64,000 bases of DNA. Origin: Megaustenia siamemsis (lineage: Eukaryota; Mollusca; Gastropoda; Stylommatophora; Ariophantidae). The notes beneath the pieces are model-generated. The model did not search any database. It was given only the letters and a program-made list of their open reading frames with translations, and had not been told where the DNA came from. Positions within the stretch are counted from its first letter, which is position 1; every line of letters starts with the position of its first letter. The stretch covers positions 39,429,917 through 39,493,916 of the forward strand of contig JAVIAB010000160.1 of assembly GCA_032433765.1 (NCBI GenBank), written 5' to 3'. The translations under genes were made by a program, and so were the position numbers. This document shows, piece by piece, positions 1 through 10,997 of this stretch.

Positions 1-138
1 GAGTGATAGGTTAGAAGTCTAAGAGAGGATAGGGGAGAAAGCGAGAGAGAGAGAGAGAGATAGAGAAGGAAGGCGCGATGATAGGGATAAATGGAGAGAA
101 TGAGTAAGTGTTTCAATGGAGGGAAATCTAGGCTGGAA

Positions 139-191
<53 letters not shown>

Positions 192-192
192 A

Positions 193-233
<41 letters not shown>

Positions 234-759
234 CGAACCACTAACACAGAGGAACATATTTACACTACCAGCTTAGACTACCCAGTAATCTCTAACTGTT
301 TCACCCTTATGCTTCATTTATGACATAGAACTAAGCAGACACCCAACTACATAGCTATAAATAAAGGTTATCCCTGTACTATATATTTACGCAGTGTACT
401 AAATATGTTTGTAATGTTATATAATATCCACTGTATGTTATACACCTATTGAGATAATAAAAGAATAAAATATATCTTCGTCTTCTGTTTTATATTTAAT
501 GCTATTGTTTTTTATTGATGTTGTATAATCTACTAACCTATCACTAACGATCAAGTACATAAAGAACGCCAAAATCCGCACACACCAGACATAAGCAGGT
601 CACTATCGGGGTCACCGAGACTAGAGGTCATTATCCGGACACGATCGGTCATGATTAACTCCCCCTGCGCCGCACGTGTTATGCGCGCCGCGCGCCGCCC
701 TATATATCTTTGTTAATTTAGCGCCACAATGCGGGACAAATGGACCCTGCTATACTACT
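1..759. mobile_element. Right-hand part of a short AG/CT-terminal inverted-repeat element
   Basis: Positions 516-759 match, in the same orientation, the right terminal repeat of the giant palindrome (about 55,490-55,732). Shared features are the TTGTATAATCTACTAACC block, the CTCCCCCTGCGCC block, the TATATATCTTTGTTAATTTA block and the terminal CCTGCTATACTACT. By analogy the element ends at 759. The opposite-strand start of the same repeat (GTGATAGGTTAG) is visible at positions 3-14, so the left terminal repeat probably lies just outside the window. The interior would then be about 500 bp (15-515), containing two GA-rich microsatellites (about 45-60 and 141-230) and an AT-rich stretch with AATAAA-like hexamers near 455-470. 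No coding sequence is visible. The expected 6-bp duplication would be GTCATT (760-765), but the partner copy is outside the window. Confidence 0.65.
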
Positions 760-1110
760 GTCATTGTGATTTCAACCAATTAGGAACTACAATAAAAGTG
801 CTCTTATTGATCTGACCATTCTTTCACATTCTATTACAACTTGTGGGTTTCGTTAATTCCTTCTTCATACATAAAGTGGACGGCACAGTCTAGTTGATCT
901 TAGCGCCTCGGAGATACAGAGAACTAAAAGTGAGGGTATAAAGGTATACAATGTTACAGTAAAGCTGGTGGTGGGCTTCATATACTTTTTTTTTTTAATG
1001 TGTAGAAGTATGATAACGGTTTTACGAAATGAAAGGAAACCCTAACGGGCGATTTCTACGTTTTGGTCAAAATCTCTCTTCGGGGAAAAGAAACGGCAGA
1101 AAATTAAAAA
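760..1110. other. Unassigned intergenic sequence
   Basis: I see no coding region, RNA gene or tandem repeat here. A short T run lies near 985-997. Confidence 0.5.
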
Positions 1111-1381
1111 TCATCATCATCATCATCATCAAGTACCGCGCCTGCTGACGTAGGTGATCATGTCTCTCCACAAATTTCGATCTCGAAATTTATTTATCAT
1201 TTCTGTTGTTGACATTCTGCCAAGCCATTCTCTTAAGCTGTCTGGTATCTTTTCTCTTTGCTCCCCTCTATCTCTTCGTCCTTCAATTTTCCCAGTTGTT
1301 ACAATATATTCCAGTTGTTCTCTTCTCATTACATGGCCAAAAAATGATGATTGTTTCTTCCTAATATTGGAAATTAGCCCT
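1111..1381 (-). pseudogene. LINE-A 3' end fragment (C-terminus of endonuclease-reverse transcriptase)
   Basis: The minus strand encodes the last ~85 residues of a non-LTR retrotransposon ORF. It contains SSFFGHVMRREQLEYIVTTG, then an RRDRGEQREK basic patch, then DSLREWLGRM and LWRDMITY, ending just before a (GAT)n tail, which reads as (CAT)n at 1111-1130. At least eight relatives lie in this window. The 5' side is truncated after the LISNIRKKQ segment, as expected for incomplete target-primed reverse transcription. Only the tail domain downstream of the reverse transcriptase is present, so it cannot be active. Confidence 0.85.
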
Positions 1382-1561
1382 CCTTTTATTAAACACATAT
1401 AACACATAAATAAACAGGTATCTCTTCTTTTCTTCTGCGTACACCTCTAGACATTAATGCTAATAAGTTGGAAAAAAATATTCGCCAGCTCCAGGCTAGT
1501 GACTTTACCAAATAACTTGTCCCGGAATGGTACCGGTGATGGCCAAAAGAGCCTTTGCTGT

Positions 1562-3378
1562 TTATAAAATGTCGGAGATGATTGTGTTTATAAAATGTTG
1601 GAGATGATTGTGTTTATAAAATGTTGGAGATGATTGTGTTTATAAAATGTTGGAGCTGATTGTGTTTATAAAATGTTGGAACTGATTGTGTTTATAAAAT
1701 GTTGGAGATGATTGTGTTTATAAAATGTTAGAGATGATTGTGTTTATAAAATGTTAGAGATGATTGTGTTTATAAAATGTTGGAGATGATTGTGTTTATA
1801 AAATGTTGGAGCTGATTGTGTTTATAAAATGTTGGAACGGATTGTGTTTATAAAATGTTAGAGATGATTGTGTTTATAAAATGTTGGAGATGATTGTGTT
1901 TATAAAATGTTGGAGATGATTGTGTTTATAAAATGATGGATATGATTGTGTTTATAAAATGTTAGAGATGATTGTGTTTATAAAATGTTAGAGATGATTG
2001 TGTTTATAAAATGTTGGAGCTAGTTGTGTTTATAAAATGTTGGAACTGATTGTGTTTATAAAATGTTGGAGATGATTGTGTTTATAAAATGTTGGAGATG
2101 ATTATGTTTATAAAATGTTGGAGCTGATTGTGTTTATTAAATGTTAGAGATGATTGTGTTTATAAAATGTTAGAGATGATTGTGTTTATAAAATGTTAGA
2201 GATGATTGTGTTTATAAAATGTTGGAGCTGATTGTGTTTATAAAATGTTAGAGATGATTGTGTTTATAAAATGTTGAAGCTGATTGTGTTTATAAAATGT
2301 TAGAGATGATTGTGTTTATAAAATGTTGGAGCTGATTGTGTTTATAAAATGTTGGAGATGATTGTGTTTATAAAATGTTGGAGATGATTGTGTTATAAAA
2401 TGTTGGAGATGATTGTGTTTATAAAATGTTGGAGCTGATTGTGTTTATAAAATGTTGGAGCTGATTGTGTTTATAAAATGTTGGAGCTGATTGTGTTTAT
2501 AAAATGTTAGAGATGATTGTGTTTATAATATGTTGGAGCTGATTGTGTTTATAAAATGTTAGAGATGATTGTGTTTATAAAATGTTGGAGCTGATTGTGT
2601 TTATAAAATGTTGGAGATGATTGTGTTTATAAAATGTTAGAGATGATTGTGTTTATAAAATGTTGGAGATGATTGTGTTTATAAAATGTTGGAGATGATT
2701 GTGTTTATAAAATGTTGGAGCTGATTGTGTTTATAAAATGTTAGAGATGATTGTGTTTATAAAATGTTGAAGCTGATTGTGTTTATAAAATGTTGGAGCT
2801 GATTGTGTTTATAAAATGTTGGAGCTGATTGTGTTTATAAAATGTTAGAGATGATTGTGTTTATAATATGTTGGAGCTGATTGTGTTTATAAAATGTTAG
2901 AGATGATTGTGTTTATAAAATGTTGGAGCTGATTGTGTTTATAAAATGTTGGAGATGATTGTGTTTATAAAATGTTAGAGATGATTGTGTTTATAAAATG
3001 TTGGAGATGATTGTGTTTATAAAATGTTGGAGATGATTGTGTTTATAAAATGTTGGAGCTGATTGTGTTTATAAAATGTTAGAGATGAATGTGTTTATAA
3101 AATGTTGGAGCTGATTGTGTTTATAAAATGTTGGAGATGATTGTGTTTATAAAATGTTGGAGCTGATTGTGTTTATAAAATGTTGGAGCTGATTGTGTTT
3201 ATAAAATTTTGGAACTGATTGTGTTTATAAAATGTTAGAGATGATTGTGTTTATAAAATGTTAGAGATGATTGTGTTTATAAAATGTTGGAGCTGATTGT
3301 GCTTATAAAATGTTGGAACTGATTGTGTTTATAAAATGTTAGAGATGATTGTGTTTATAAAATGTTAGAGATGATTGC
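1562..3378. repeat. 26-bp minisatellite, about 70 copies
   Basis: The unit is GTTGGAGATGATTGTG plus TTTATAAAAT. It varies mainly at two positions (GGAGAT, GGAGCT, AGAGAT, GGAACT). Variants are mixed and not in simple blocks, and some runs of several units recur in the same order (about 2,440-2,700 and 2,790-3,060), suggesting segmental amplification. 26 is not a multiple of three and stop codons are frequent, so it is not coding. Confidence 0.95.
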
Positions 3379-3723
3379 ACATAAATAAGATCATATCGTG
3401 ACTTTCATTCGTACTGTAACAATGTCAACTCATTTCTACCTATTTGTTTCCAAATTGTGATTCTTTTAACATCCGACACTTGATATTTTTATCCAATGAA
3501 TTGTGCGCCCCGTTTTGAAAATAAGGTGAACGTCCGTTAGCCTCACAGGCAGGGAGAAGATATTGATCGAGTTGAGCGTGGAACTCTGACCTGATAACCA
3601 TGTGATTGATAACTGTGATGGACATGCAGCTTTTTGTCTATACCACATTATAACCCACCTGACATACTCCAGAGATGGCATAAATGATTTAATACTAATT
3701 TATATAAAAATATTCATTTTGAT
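3379..3723. other. Unassigned sequence between two tandem arrays
   Basis: No gene or known repeat is recognised. Short open frames exist on both strands but have no similarity I can identify. Confidence 0.45.
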
Positions 3724-4102
<379 letters not shown>

Positions 4103-4136
4103 CAGACAGCAGACAGACAGATATATAGATAGATAG

Positions 4137-4345
4137 ATAAGGCAGATAACTCTGACTTCGGAGGTACTCATATTTTTTTCCGTCTATGAATAATTGACGT
4201 TTCAAGCCGGGCCTCGCTGCTGAGACCAGGGATAGTTGCCGCAGAGAGAAATCTTAAATAAAAATTTCAACCGGTGTAGCTTAGATTTGAACCCCAAACC
4301 TCTCTGTCGGCCGGCGTCTTGCCTCGAGACCAACCTGTCCCCCTT
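4137..4345 (-). mobile_element. SINE-2 copy (tRNA-derived, 3'-truncated)
   Basis: On the minus strand the head reads GGTTGGTCTCGAGGCAAGAC (box A-like) and later GGGTTCAAATCT (box B-like). It is followed by a body containing CAGCGAGGCCCGGCTTGAAA and CGACGGAAAAAAA, which is shared with copies at 6,741, 12,362 and 35,010. The 3' part stops where the GATA-rich region begins (4,137). This suggests truncation or that the microsatellite grew at the SINE's tail. Confidence 0.8.
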
Positions 4346-4527
4346 ATATATAAATGATATTTATTAGTTAATGTTCGCAGTAAAATAAAATAAAAAAGTT
4401 GGCAAATCTGAGAGCTTCATGTGCTGTAGTATCCTATTCTTAACTATAAAAGTTATACATTTTAAGATATAGCTCCTTTTAATCACTTGGAATGTATATT
4501 AGAAGTAGCGTTTGTATTTTATCTGCT

Positions 4528-4972
4528 AGAAAGAAAAAGAGTTCTTAACTGTTATGTAGAGCCAGTCTTAAAATATGGATGTGAATCATGGACAATAGAA
4601 CAACATACAAGAAAATCAATTGAGTCTGTAAAAATATGGTTTTACAGAAGAATGTTGAGAATACCATGGACAGCTTAGAAGAGTAATGAAGACGTTCTGA
4701 AAGAGACAAAAGCAGTGAGCTAATTTCCAATATTAGGAAGAAACAATCATCATTTTTTTGGCCACGTAATGAAAAGAGAACATCTGGAATATATTGTAAC
4801 AACTGGGAAAATTAAAGGATAGAGAAAGAGGGAAACAACGAGAAAAGATACCAGACAGCTTAAGAGAATGGCTTGGCAGTAGATCACCAAAAGCAATGAT
4901 AAATAAATTTCGAGATCGAAAGTTGTGGAGAGACATGATCACCTACGCCAGCAGGCCCGGCACTTGATTATG
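4528..4972 (+). pseudogene. LINE-A 3' fragment
   Basis: Broken frames encode CYVEPVLKYGCESWTIEQ, then FYRRMLRIPWTA (followed by a stop), then the GHV.KREHLEYIVTTGKIK tail and the usual 3' end CACCTACGCCAGCAGGCCCG. Compared with the sibling at 20,256 it has at least one nonsense change (after PWTA) and frameshifts in the KAKREL region and the IKG..R region. It lacks the endonuclease and most of the reverse transcriptase. Confidence 0.85.
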
Positions 4973-5086
4973 AGAAATAAAACAAATGAGTAAATAAACT
5001 GAAGTATCAGTGACAAACATATGTTGGGAGTTATACCAGTTACTGAACCAGATATAACGGTTTAAATGGTTATGGTATGTAATATA

Positions 5087-5956
5087 TAAAAAGTAAAGTA
5101 CCTCCGTCACGCCAAGTGGCGTATAGGGAATATCGTGTTCTATCTATCTATTGACCTTTCGAGCCGTAACCGGCCCATAGGGCGTAGACCAAGATACACC
5201 TTCTCCTATATGAATTTTTGTTCTAGCAGTTTTCTTTTAAAGATATTTTATCAAATCTCGCCATCTGTCTCTGTTCTGTGCAAGCAATTCTATCTCATTG
5301 AGGGAGCCGATTCCTGCTGCTCTTGCCTCTCTCATCAATGTTCTTCTCAGTGTCTCCCTGGGTCTTCCTCTTTTTCTTTTACCTGTTGTTTCCCATATGA
5401 GGGCTTGCTTTGCTATTCGATTATTATCTCTTCTCATCACATGTCCAACGTATGACCATCGTCTTTTCTTTATTACTGAAGATATTAGTGGTTGATTGAC
5501 GATTTCTCTAATTTCCTCGTTTGTTTTGAATTCGTTCCATTCTATACCAAGTATTTTCCTTAGACATTTATTTTCGAATGCGTTCAACTTTGTTTCTATA
5601 TCTCTTGTTGTTTTCCAGCTTTCACACGCATACGTAAGGGTTGATAGTACATTTGATTTGAATAGCCTAAGTTTTGTGTTTGTGCTAATGAGTTTTGATT
5701 TCCACAACTTTTCAAGGCTTCTGAAAGACATTGCTGCTTTAGCCATATCGTGTTAGTGACCATAAATTTTACAGACCTTCGGCACATGATTTTTGGGGTA
5801 ATGTGGTCGGTGTTATGCCCGTACCGCTTTACTTTTCCAGAAAAAAATCCGGTACCCATTTAAGCCTGGGTAAACCGGAAGCCGCCGGTTGGTATCGAAC
5901 CCTACCTCTTGTCCTTTGTAGTTCAGTTCACTAACCACTGAGCTATCGCGGTTTCC
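5087..5956 (-). mobile_element. SINE-1 copy split by a later LINE insertion
   Basis: SINE-1 on the minus strand begins at the tRNA-like head (5,956, CGCGATAGCTCAGTGG type box A and a GGTTCGAT type box B) and ends with the AAAGTAAAGTA-type 3' end near 5,090. A 14-bp direct repeat, TGGTATGTAAYATA, flanks the whole unit (5,073-5,086 and 5,957-5,970). The SINE body is interrupted at 5,140-5,744 by a LINE with its own 10-bp duplication. SINE sequence continues in register across the insertion, which fixes the order of events: SINE first, LINE second. Confidence 0.9.
5140..5744 (-). mobile_element. LINE-D, 5'-truncated insertion with intact duplications
   Basis: The minus strand carries an open frame to the C-terminus of a non-LTR reverse transcriptase ORF. 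In order it shows TYACESWKTTRDIETK, FENKCLRKILGIEWNE, RRRWSYVGHVMRRDNNRIA, a GKRKRGRPRETL basic motif and LLAQNRDRWRDLIKYL before the stop. It is flanked by ATATCGTGTT at 5,130-5,139 and 5,745-5,754 and ends in a short GATAGATAG tail, not poly(A). The open frame over this part (5,237-5,746) has no internal stop, so this copy is young. Its endonuclease and RT catalytic domains are missing through 5' truncation. Confidence 0.9.
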
Positions 5957-5970
5957 TGGTATGTAACATA

Positions 5971-6435
5971 GCTAAGGTTAATATCATTTCACACAAAGAC
6001 ATCATCTACCAGGTGCAACAACAGTGAGATATAGGATAGGCAGACCACCCAAGAAATATTGGAGGCAACGCAAAGCATGTGTGAGGCGAACCAAAGAGAG
6101 CTTCAAGGAGATTCTTAGTTTGCCAGCACACCTTAAAGTGCTTCAGTTCATCTGAATGAAACCCAGTGGCGTACTAGAGGGTGCTAGCGATTGGGGCAAA
6201 ACAAGTATGAGGGTAGCCAGAGCCCCCATTCCCGAGCAAGATGCGTATTGCGCTTTGTAGCTTTTTTGCTGGATCGCTACATTTTATTTCATTTTTGTGT
6301 TTCAGTTTTGCTCCCGGAGTAAGAATCCCTCAACGCCCCCCGCCCCCTTTTTCTCAATCCAACATCACTGAATGTTTCAATAATATTCGAGCGTGACATT
6401 TTAAGTAAAAGAGCCCCGTCACGCCACCTACCACA
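5971..6435. other. Mostly unassigned; weak transposon-like coding fragment
   Basis: About 45 codons near 6,010-6,153 (+) stay open and contain RIGRPPKKYWRQRKACVRRT. This basic GRP motif resembles the tails of transposon ORFs but is too short to classify. The rest, up to 6,435, holds nothing that I recognise. Confidence 0.3.
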
Positions 6436-6538
6436 TTACCCCAAAAATCATGTGCCGAAGGTATGTCAAATGTATGGTCACTAACACCATATTCCCTTAA
6501 CGTCACTTGGCGTGACGGGGGTACTTTACTTTTTTTTC
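6436..6538 (+). mobile_element. SINE-1 3' fragment
   Basis: Only the 3' third is present: ACCACATTACCCCAAAAATC, the GGTCACTAACACCATATTCC block and the GACGGGGGTACTTTAC end. The tRNA-like head is absent. Confidence 0.8.
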
Positions 6539-6740
6539 TCATTTTAAGTTAAAGTTAGAAGAGGTGACAGAGGAGGAAGAAACATGATGATACTTAAGTG
6601 GATGCGCCTTGTTCAATCTGCAGCTAAGCCTTCTTCATTCACATTTTGGCAGAATTTCCATGACAGAAACCATTTTTGTTGAAATCTAAAATTGTAGTTT
6701 TCACTCGCCTGGTAGCATGAACTATTATCACTTAGTGTTG

Positions 6741-7078
6741 GGACTGGTTGGTCTCGAGGCAAGATGCCGGCAGCCTCGAGATAGAGAGGTTGTGGGTTCA
6801 AATCCTGGCAGCACCAGTTGGGATTTTTATTTATGATTTCTCCCCGCGGCAACCAACCCTGGTCTCAACAGTAAGGCCCGGATTGAAACGTCAATTACTC
6901 ATCGACGGAAAAAATAAGAGTACCTCCGAAGTCGGAGTTATCTGCCTGTGCGGCGAGGGACCACTGTGCACACGGCTGCCAGGGAAAAATGAATTAACGC
7001 GCAAAATTCAGTTCATAAGCTCTAGGGACTTCGCTAGAGGTAAAAGCTGGCGAAGGAATAAAAAAACAAAAAAATAAC
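6741..7078 (+). mobile_element. SINE-2, full length with target-site duplication
   Basis: The head GGACTGGTTGGTCTCGAGGC contains a box A-like motif, and GGGTTCAAATCC is box B. The body includes the CGGATTGAAACGTCAATTAC and CTCCGAAGTCGGAGTTATCT blocks, and the end is A-rich. The perfect 10-bp repeat CTTAGTGTTG flanks it at 6,731-6,740 and 7,079-7,088. The size is 338 bp. Pol III transcription from the internal boxes is inferred from the family type. Confidence 0.9.
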
Positions 7079-7088
7079 CTTAGTGTTG

Positions 7089-8181
7089 CTGAAGATGTGA
7101 TATCGTCTCACCATCAAACATTTGATCTGCCTTAGACACTACTTCTTATCTTAAATATCTCGCCCAGGCCCTGCATGGGATGAATTCACAAAACTACCTA
7201 CACAGGTAATCACAACATGGTGTTTATCTCTATATAGCTCTCAAGAAAATCTCTATGAACTAATCAAATATAATAACTTGATACACACTTCTCTCTATCA
7301 TATTTTAAGACAATTGTATCTCCTGTATATCCTCGATAACTCTTTTAAACCAAATGGTTCCGTATACTATATCTCCCCCCGTCCTTCTACCAGCCTTACT
7401 GAACTCTAAGGAGGATATTTTTCTCCCCTTATCTGCTACACTGGGTATCTCGATATTCTCACTTTGGCTTTCTCAGCCCAATCTCAAATTTCAAATTGAA
7501 TTTACAGTAAGATATTCTTGTTTGGCTTCTCCTTTTCTCTTCAGCATTTGTTAAAATGTTAAACCAAACGAAGTTTGTTTATTCCCATATGTTCATCCTT
7601 TACCGGTGGAGGCATATTTTAAAAATAAAGGGGGGAAAGTGAACACATATTGTTTAAATAACAGAAACGTAGATTGTTCAAGAAGTCTGGAAATTTAAAA
7701 CGTTTTGTAAATCTTCTAGCTGGAGAGGTGAGGAAGAGTGGAGAATATTCTTGGTTGTTAAAAGATGACCTTGAAATTGCAGAACAAAGACTGGCCTTAA
7801 AAGATTAAGAAAAATCGTTATGTCTGTACTCCTGCAGTACTTCTAGTTCAAGTAACGCTAATGGAAGAATGGTCTTCAGATGAATGAAATAATAATTTTT
7901 ACGCATGAAATGGGCCGAGTAAAACTAACAAGTGGTTGTATTATTTTGTAGTTCTATTATCCTACCGTATTGTATGTCAGATGTGACGTATTTAACACTG
8001 ATATAGAACTCACTGGTTCTTTGAGTATCAGTTTTGATCTACCCATTGGTTGCTTCCCCTCTGTAGGTTCCCATGCATTAGTTGCGTTGAGTGTGTTTGT
8101 CGAACAAATAAACATAACAAGTGTTAAAACAAACATTTGTAGAGTAAATAAACTCAGTGTACATATCATAACAGTTGTAAA
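7089..8181. other. Unassigned AT-rich sequence
   Basis: About 1.1 kb without a recognisable gene, tandem repeat or transposon end. The short open frames on both strands have no features I can defend. Confidence 0.45.
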
Positions 8182-8507
8182 GGTGAAGGTAAAGTACGAG
8201 ACTTGATGCAGCGTCTTAGCACGCGAGTTTCCGCCCATATGTGCTCGGCCGCCTATCCAGAAATGGTCAGAGATTTCTGGATAGTGTCGCCTCAAGCATC
8301 GAAACTCAGATGCGAGGCGACATTCCTCACCTTCCCAGGGTAATACCCTGGTACCCATTTCTGCCAACGGCTGGGTCGACCGTGAGGGTTTTTTTTTTCC
8401 CAACCACGAGTACAATTGACACTGCTTCCAGCGAGAATCGAACACGGGTTGTCCGAACGTCGGTAGTCCAGTCAAGTGGTTTTCCCAACTAGGCTACCGA
8501 GGCCACC
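8182..8507 (-). mobile_element. SINE-3, full length with target-site duplication
   Basis: On the minus strand the head GGTAGCCTAGTTGGGAAAAC (box A-like) and CCGTGTTCGATTCTCG (box B-like) is followed by a body with an inverted pair, ATCCAGAAATGGTCAGAG against TTTCTGGATAG (8,255-8,283), that would form a hairpin. Near-identical 12-bp repeats AACAGTTRTAAA flank it at 8,170-8,181 and 8,508-8,519. A second, headless copy lies at 62,880. Confidence 0.88.
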
Positions 8508-8663
8508 AACAGTTATAAATGAAAAAGGATAAGATCCTCACAAGTTAACTTTACTCTTTTCTATCTTTTCTTAATCATAAGAGCGCCTGACTTCAACCGT
8601 TGGCTAAGAGGGAAAATGCAGAATGTGTGTTTGTTTCTTAGTGTGTTAGCGTGCATGTGTATG

Positions 8664-9435
8664 TGTGTGTATGCATGTATGTATGTATGTATGTATGTAT
8701 GTATGTATGTATGTATGTATGTATGTATGTATGTATGTATGTATGTATGTATGTATGTATGTATGTATGCTGTGTATATGTGTATGTATAGTATAGTATA
8801 GTATAGTATAGTATAGTATAGTATAGTATAGTATAGTATAGTATAGTATAGTATAGTATAGTATAGTATAGTATAGTATAGTATAGTATAGTATAGTATA
8901 GTATAGTATAGTATAGTATAGTATAGTATAGTATAGTATAGTATAGTATAGTATAGTATAGTATAGTATAGTATAGTATAGTATAGTATAGTATAGTATA
9001 GTATAGTATAGTATAGTATAGTATAGTATAGTATAGTATAGTATAGTATAGTATAGTATAGTATAGTACAATACAGCACAGTACAGTACAGCACAGAATA
9101 GTATAGTATAGTATAGTATAGCATAGCATAGCATAGCATAGTATAGTATAGTATAGTGTAGTGTAGTGTAGTGTAGTGTAGTGTAGTGTAGTGTAGTGTA
9201 GTGTAGTGTAGTGTAGTGTAGTGTAGTGTAGTGTAGTGTAGTGTAGTGTAGTGTAGTGTAGTGTAGTATAGTATAGTATAGTATAGTATAGTATAGTATA
9301 GTATAGTATAGTATAGTATAGTATAGTATAGTATAGTATAGTATAGTATAGTATAGTATAGTATAGTATAGTATAGTATAGTATAGTATAGTATAGTATA
9401 GTATAGTATAGTATAGTATAGTTTAGTATAGTATG
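8664..9435. repeat. (GTAT)n then (GTATA)n / (GTGTA)n pentanucleotide array
   Basis: GTAT units span about 8,674-8,770. From 8,788 the unit becomes the 5-mer GTATA, with a block of GTGTA units (about 9,156-9,267) inserted symmetrically, and short GCATA and GTACA-type variants near 9,065-9,140. The array drifts into GGCGT and GGTAT variants up to about 9,510. The giant open frames here are artefacts. Confidence 0.95.
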
Positions 9436-9532
9436 GCGTGGCGTGGCGTGGCGTGGTATGGCATGGCATGACATGGCATGGTGTGGTATGGTATGGTATG
9501 GTATGGTTATTGGTTATTGGTTATGGAAGGCC

Positions 9533-9960
9533 TTGGTATCACTGCAAACGAATTAAATCCATAATTGCTCAACAGCTAGTGCCAGTGGAATCATCCGAAT
9601 TACTAACACAACTCCCAAACAAAGAAAGGTAACTGTAGTCCCCATCGTAGCAGTCTCAGCATACACCAAAAGACATAAGGCGAAACCGCACAGAAAGTGA
9701 ACACAGCCAACTGTTCCCTGTCATACGATATCATCATTCATCGTAAACAAGCGGGATATCGAAACAGGATCAAAACGGATGAGACACACAGCTCACGGTG
9801 TGCACAGAGCACTTAACTCAGTAGCTCCTGCAACAAGCCGGACTTGGAATATGAGGAAACTGCAAGAAGGAACACTTTTAAGACATAGCCTTCAATGGTT
9901 CCTGCCGCCTATCCACCATATACCATGGAAGTTCGCGTCCTCCCGAAAATGATGATCGTC
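9533..9960 (+). repeat. Dispersed repeat, inverted partner at 22,160-22,590
   Basis: About 430 bp match the reverse complement of 22,160-22,590 with moderate divergence. Shared landmarks are CTCCCAAACAAAGAAAGGTA, AAGTGAACACAGCCAACTG, CAAAACGGATGAGACACACA and AACAAGCCGGACTTGGAATA. I see no tRNA-like head and no long open frame, so the type of element is unknown. Confidence 0.75.
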
Positions 9961-10009
9961 GTAGCACTTGATGATGTTAGGCCATCGTTGATGACTCCAA
10001 TTCCAAACA

Positions 10010-10215
10010 TATAGACACACAGACAGTGGTGGTAAGTTATTTCCAATCCAACAGAAGCCACCTGACCTGTAGTTAGTAAAACCACAGAGAGAATATGATT
10101 TTGTGACCTTCACTGATTGACTCTTGGATGTGAATGTGTAGTTTACACAAGAGGAGAAGTTTTCAACTACAGTGATCCCATTTAAGGCAATTCTGGGATA
10201 GCAAGGCAAGTCTCC
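10010..10215 (-). other. Possible isolated coding exon or decayed coding fragment
   Basis: The minus strand stays open (9,892-10,209) and translates to a non-repetitive, cysteine-containing segment: ALNGITVVENFSSCVNYTFT, then SYSLCGFTNYRSGGFCWIGN. The composition (VVENFSSC..YTF spacing, NxS/T sites) recalls an extracellular Ig-like domain, but this is weak. The upstream side is an A-rich AAAAAAG that could serve as an acceptor. Similarity ends near 10,010. It may equally be chance. Confidence 0.2.
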
Positions 10216-10221
10216 TTTTTT

Positions 10222-10318
10222 AGCAGCAGTATAGTATGGTTTGGCATGTCATGGTATGGTATGGTGTGGTGTGGTATGGTTTAGTATGGTATGGTATGGC
10301 ATGGTATGGTATATCATA
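10222..10318. repeat. Degenerate GGTAT pentanucleotide repeat
   Basis: Irregular GGTAT and GGTGT units resemble the right edge of the 8.79-9.51 kb array, suggesting that the 9.53-10.22 kb segment was inserted into, or split, one array. Confidence 0.75.
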
Positions 10319-10383
10319 GCCCAGACTCAATACGAATTATTAACGGTTCCAATACATATTCACTCACAATAATCATTGCAGAA

Positions 10384-10745
10384 GTAAAAAATACGTAAGG
10401 TCAACTTTGTCTACGTCTCAGGACATGCGAGAATACGGGGAAATGAAAGAGGGGACAGGCTACCTAGCTGTGCTGTCCTTGAGGACGGTCAACCAATGAA
10501 TCGGGCGGACATCATCAATGCCCTCTGAGATGTGGGAAGAGCACAGGACTTCGACAACCATAAGTCCACGTCACTCCTTCGGATGAAAGAGATGGTAATT
10601 AAGATGGGCACAGAAACAAGAAACTTAGTGGGCGTGTAAGAAGACTTATCAACCAACACAGAACTGGAGTCGTCAGTCGCTGGACACTGCGGGACTTGCT
10701 GAGGAGGGGATCTGAGCATCTATGGACATGTTCGAAGTGCAATGA
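10384..10745 (+). pseudogene. RNase H-bearing LINE remnant
   Basis: The frame from about 10,400 reads VYVSGHARIRGNERGDRLPS, the GH.GI.GNE.AD signature of RNase H domains found in I-group LINEs and LTR elements. An in-frame stop follows RADIINAL. The downstream part (LLRMKEM, then a frame change to LINQHRTGVVSRWTLRDLL and GSEHLW) is shared with the inverted fragment at 42,893-43,090. The RNase H acidic residues cannot be fully checked because the 5' part is lost. Confidence 0.65.
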
Positions 10746-10997
10746 TGATGACCCGCAAATAACTCAATAACTTAATAACTCTATTCCCTCGAAGATAAAA
10801 GACAAATGGTGGAGGAAAGAGGACATATTCCCTGAGGATCAAAATAAAATTGCACTGGACTTGGTCCAAAATGTTCTTTGTTAGCGCTTAATGAAAAGCA
10901 GTTCATGAAATCAAAATGAGAAATAACTTGTAATTAGCCAAAGATCTTACCTGCATCAATTACGTCGTTTATTGCGGACACTAAAGTATTGAGATTT

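Noticed and set aside
5298..5756. Plus-strand open frames at 5.1-5.8 kb
   Set aside because: They are opposite-strand shadows of the LINE-D coding frame.
8561..9474. 300-codon minus-strand frames in the GTATA array
   Set aside because: Pentanucleotide artefact, open in several frames at once, with no complexity.
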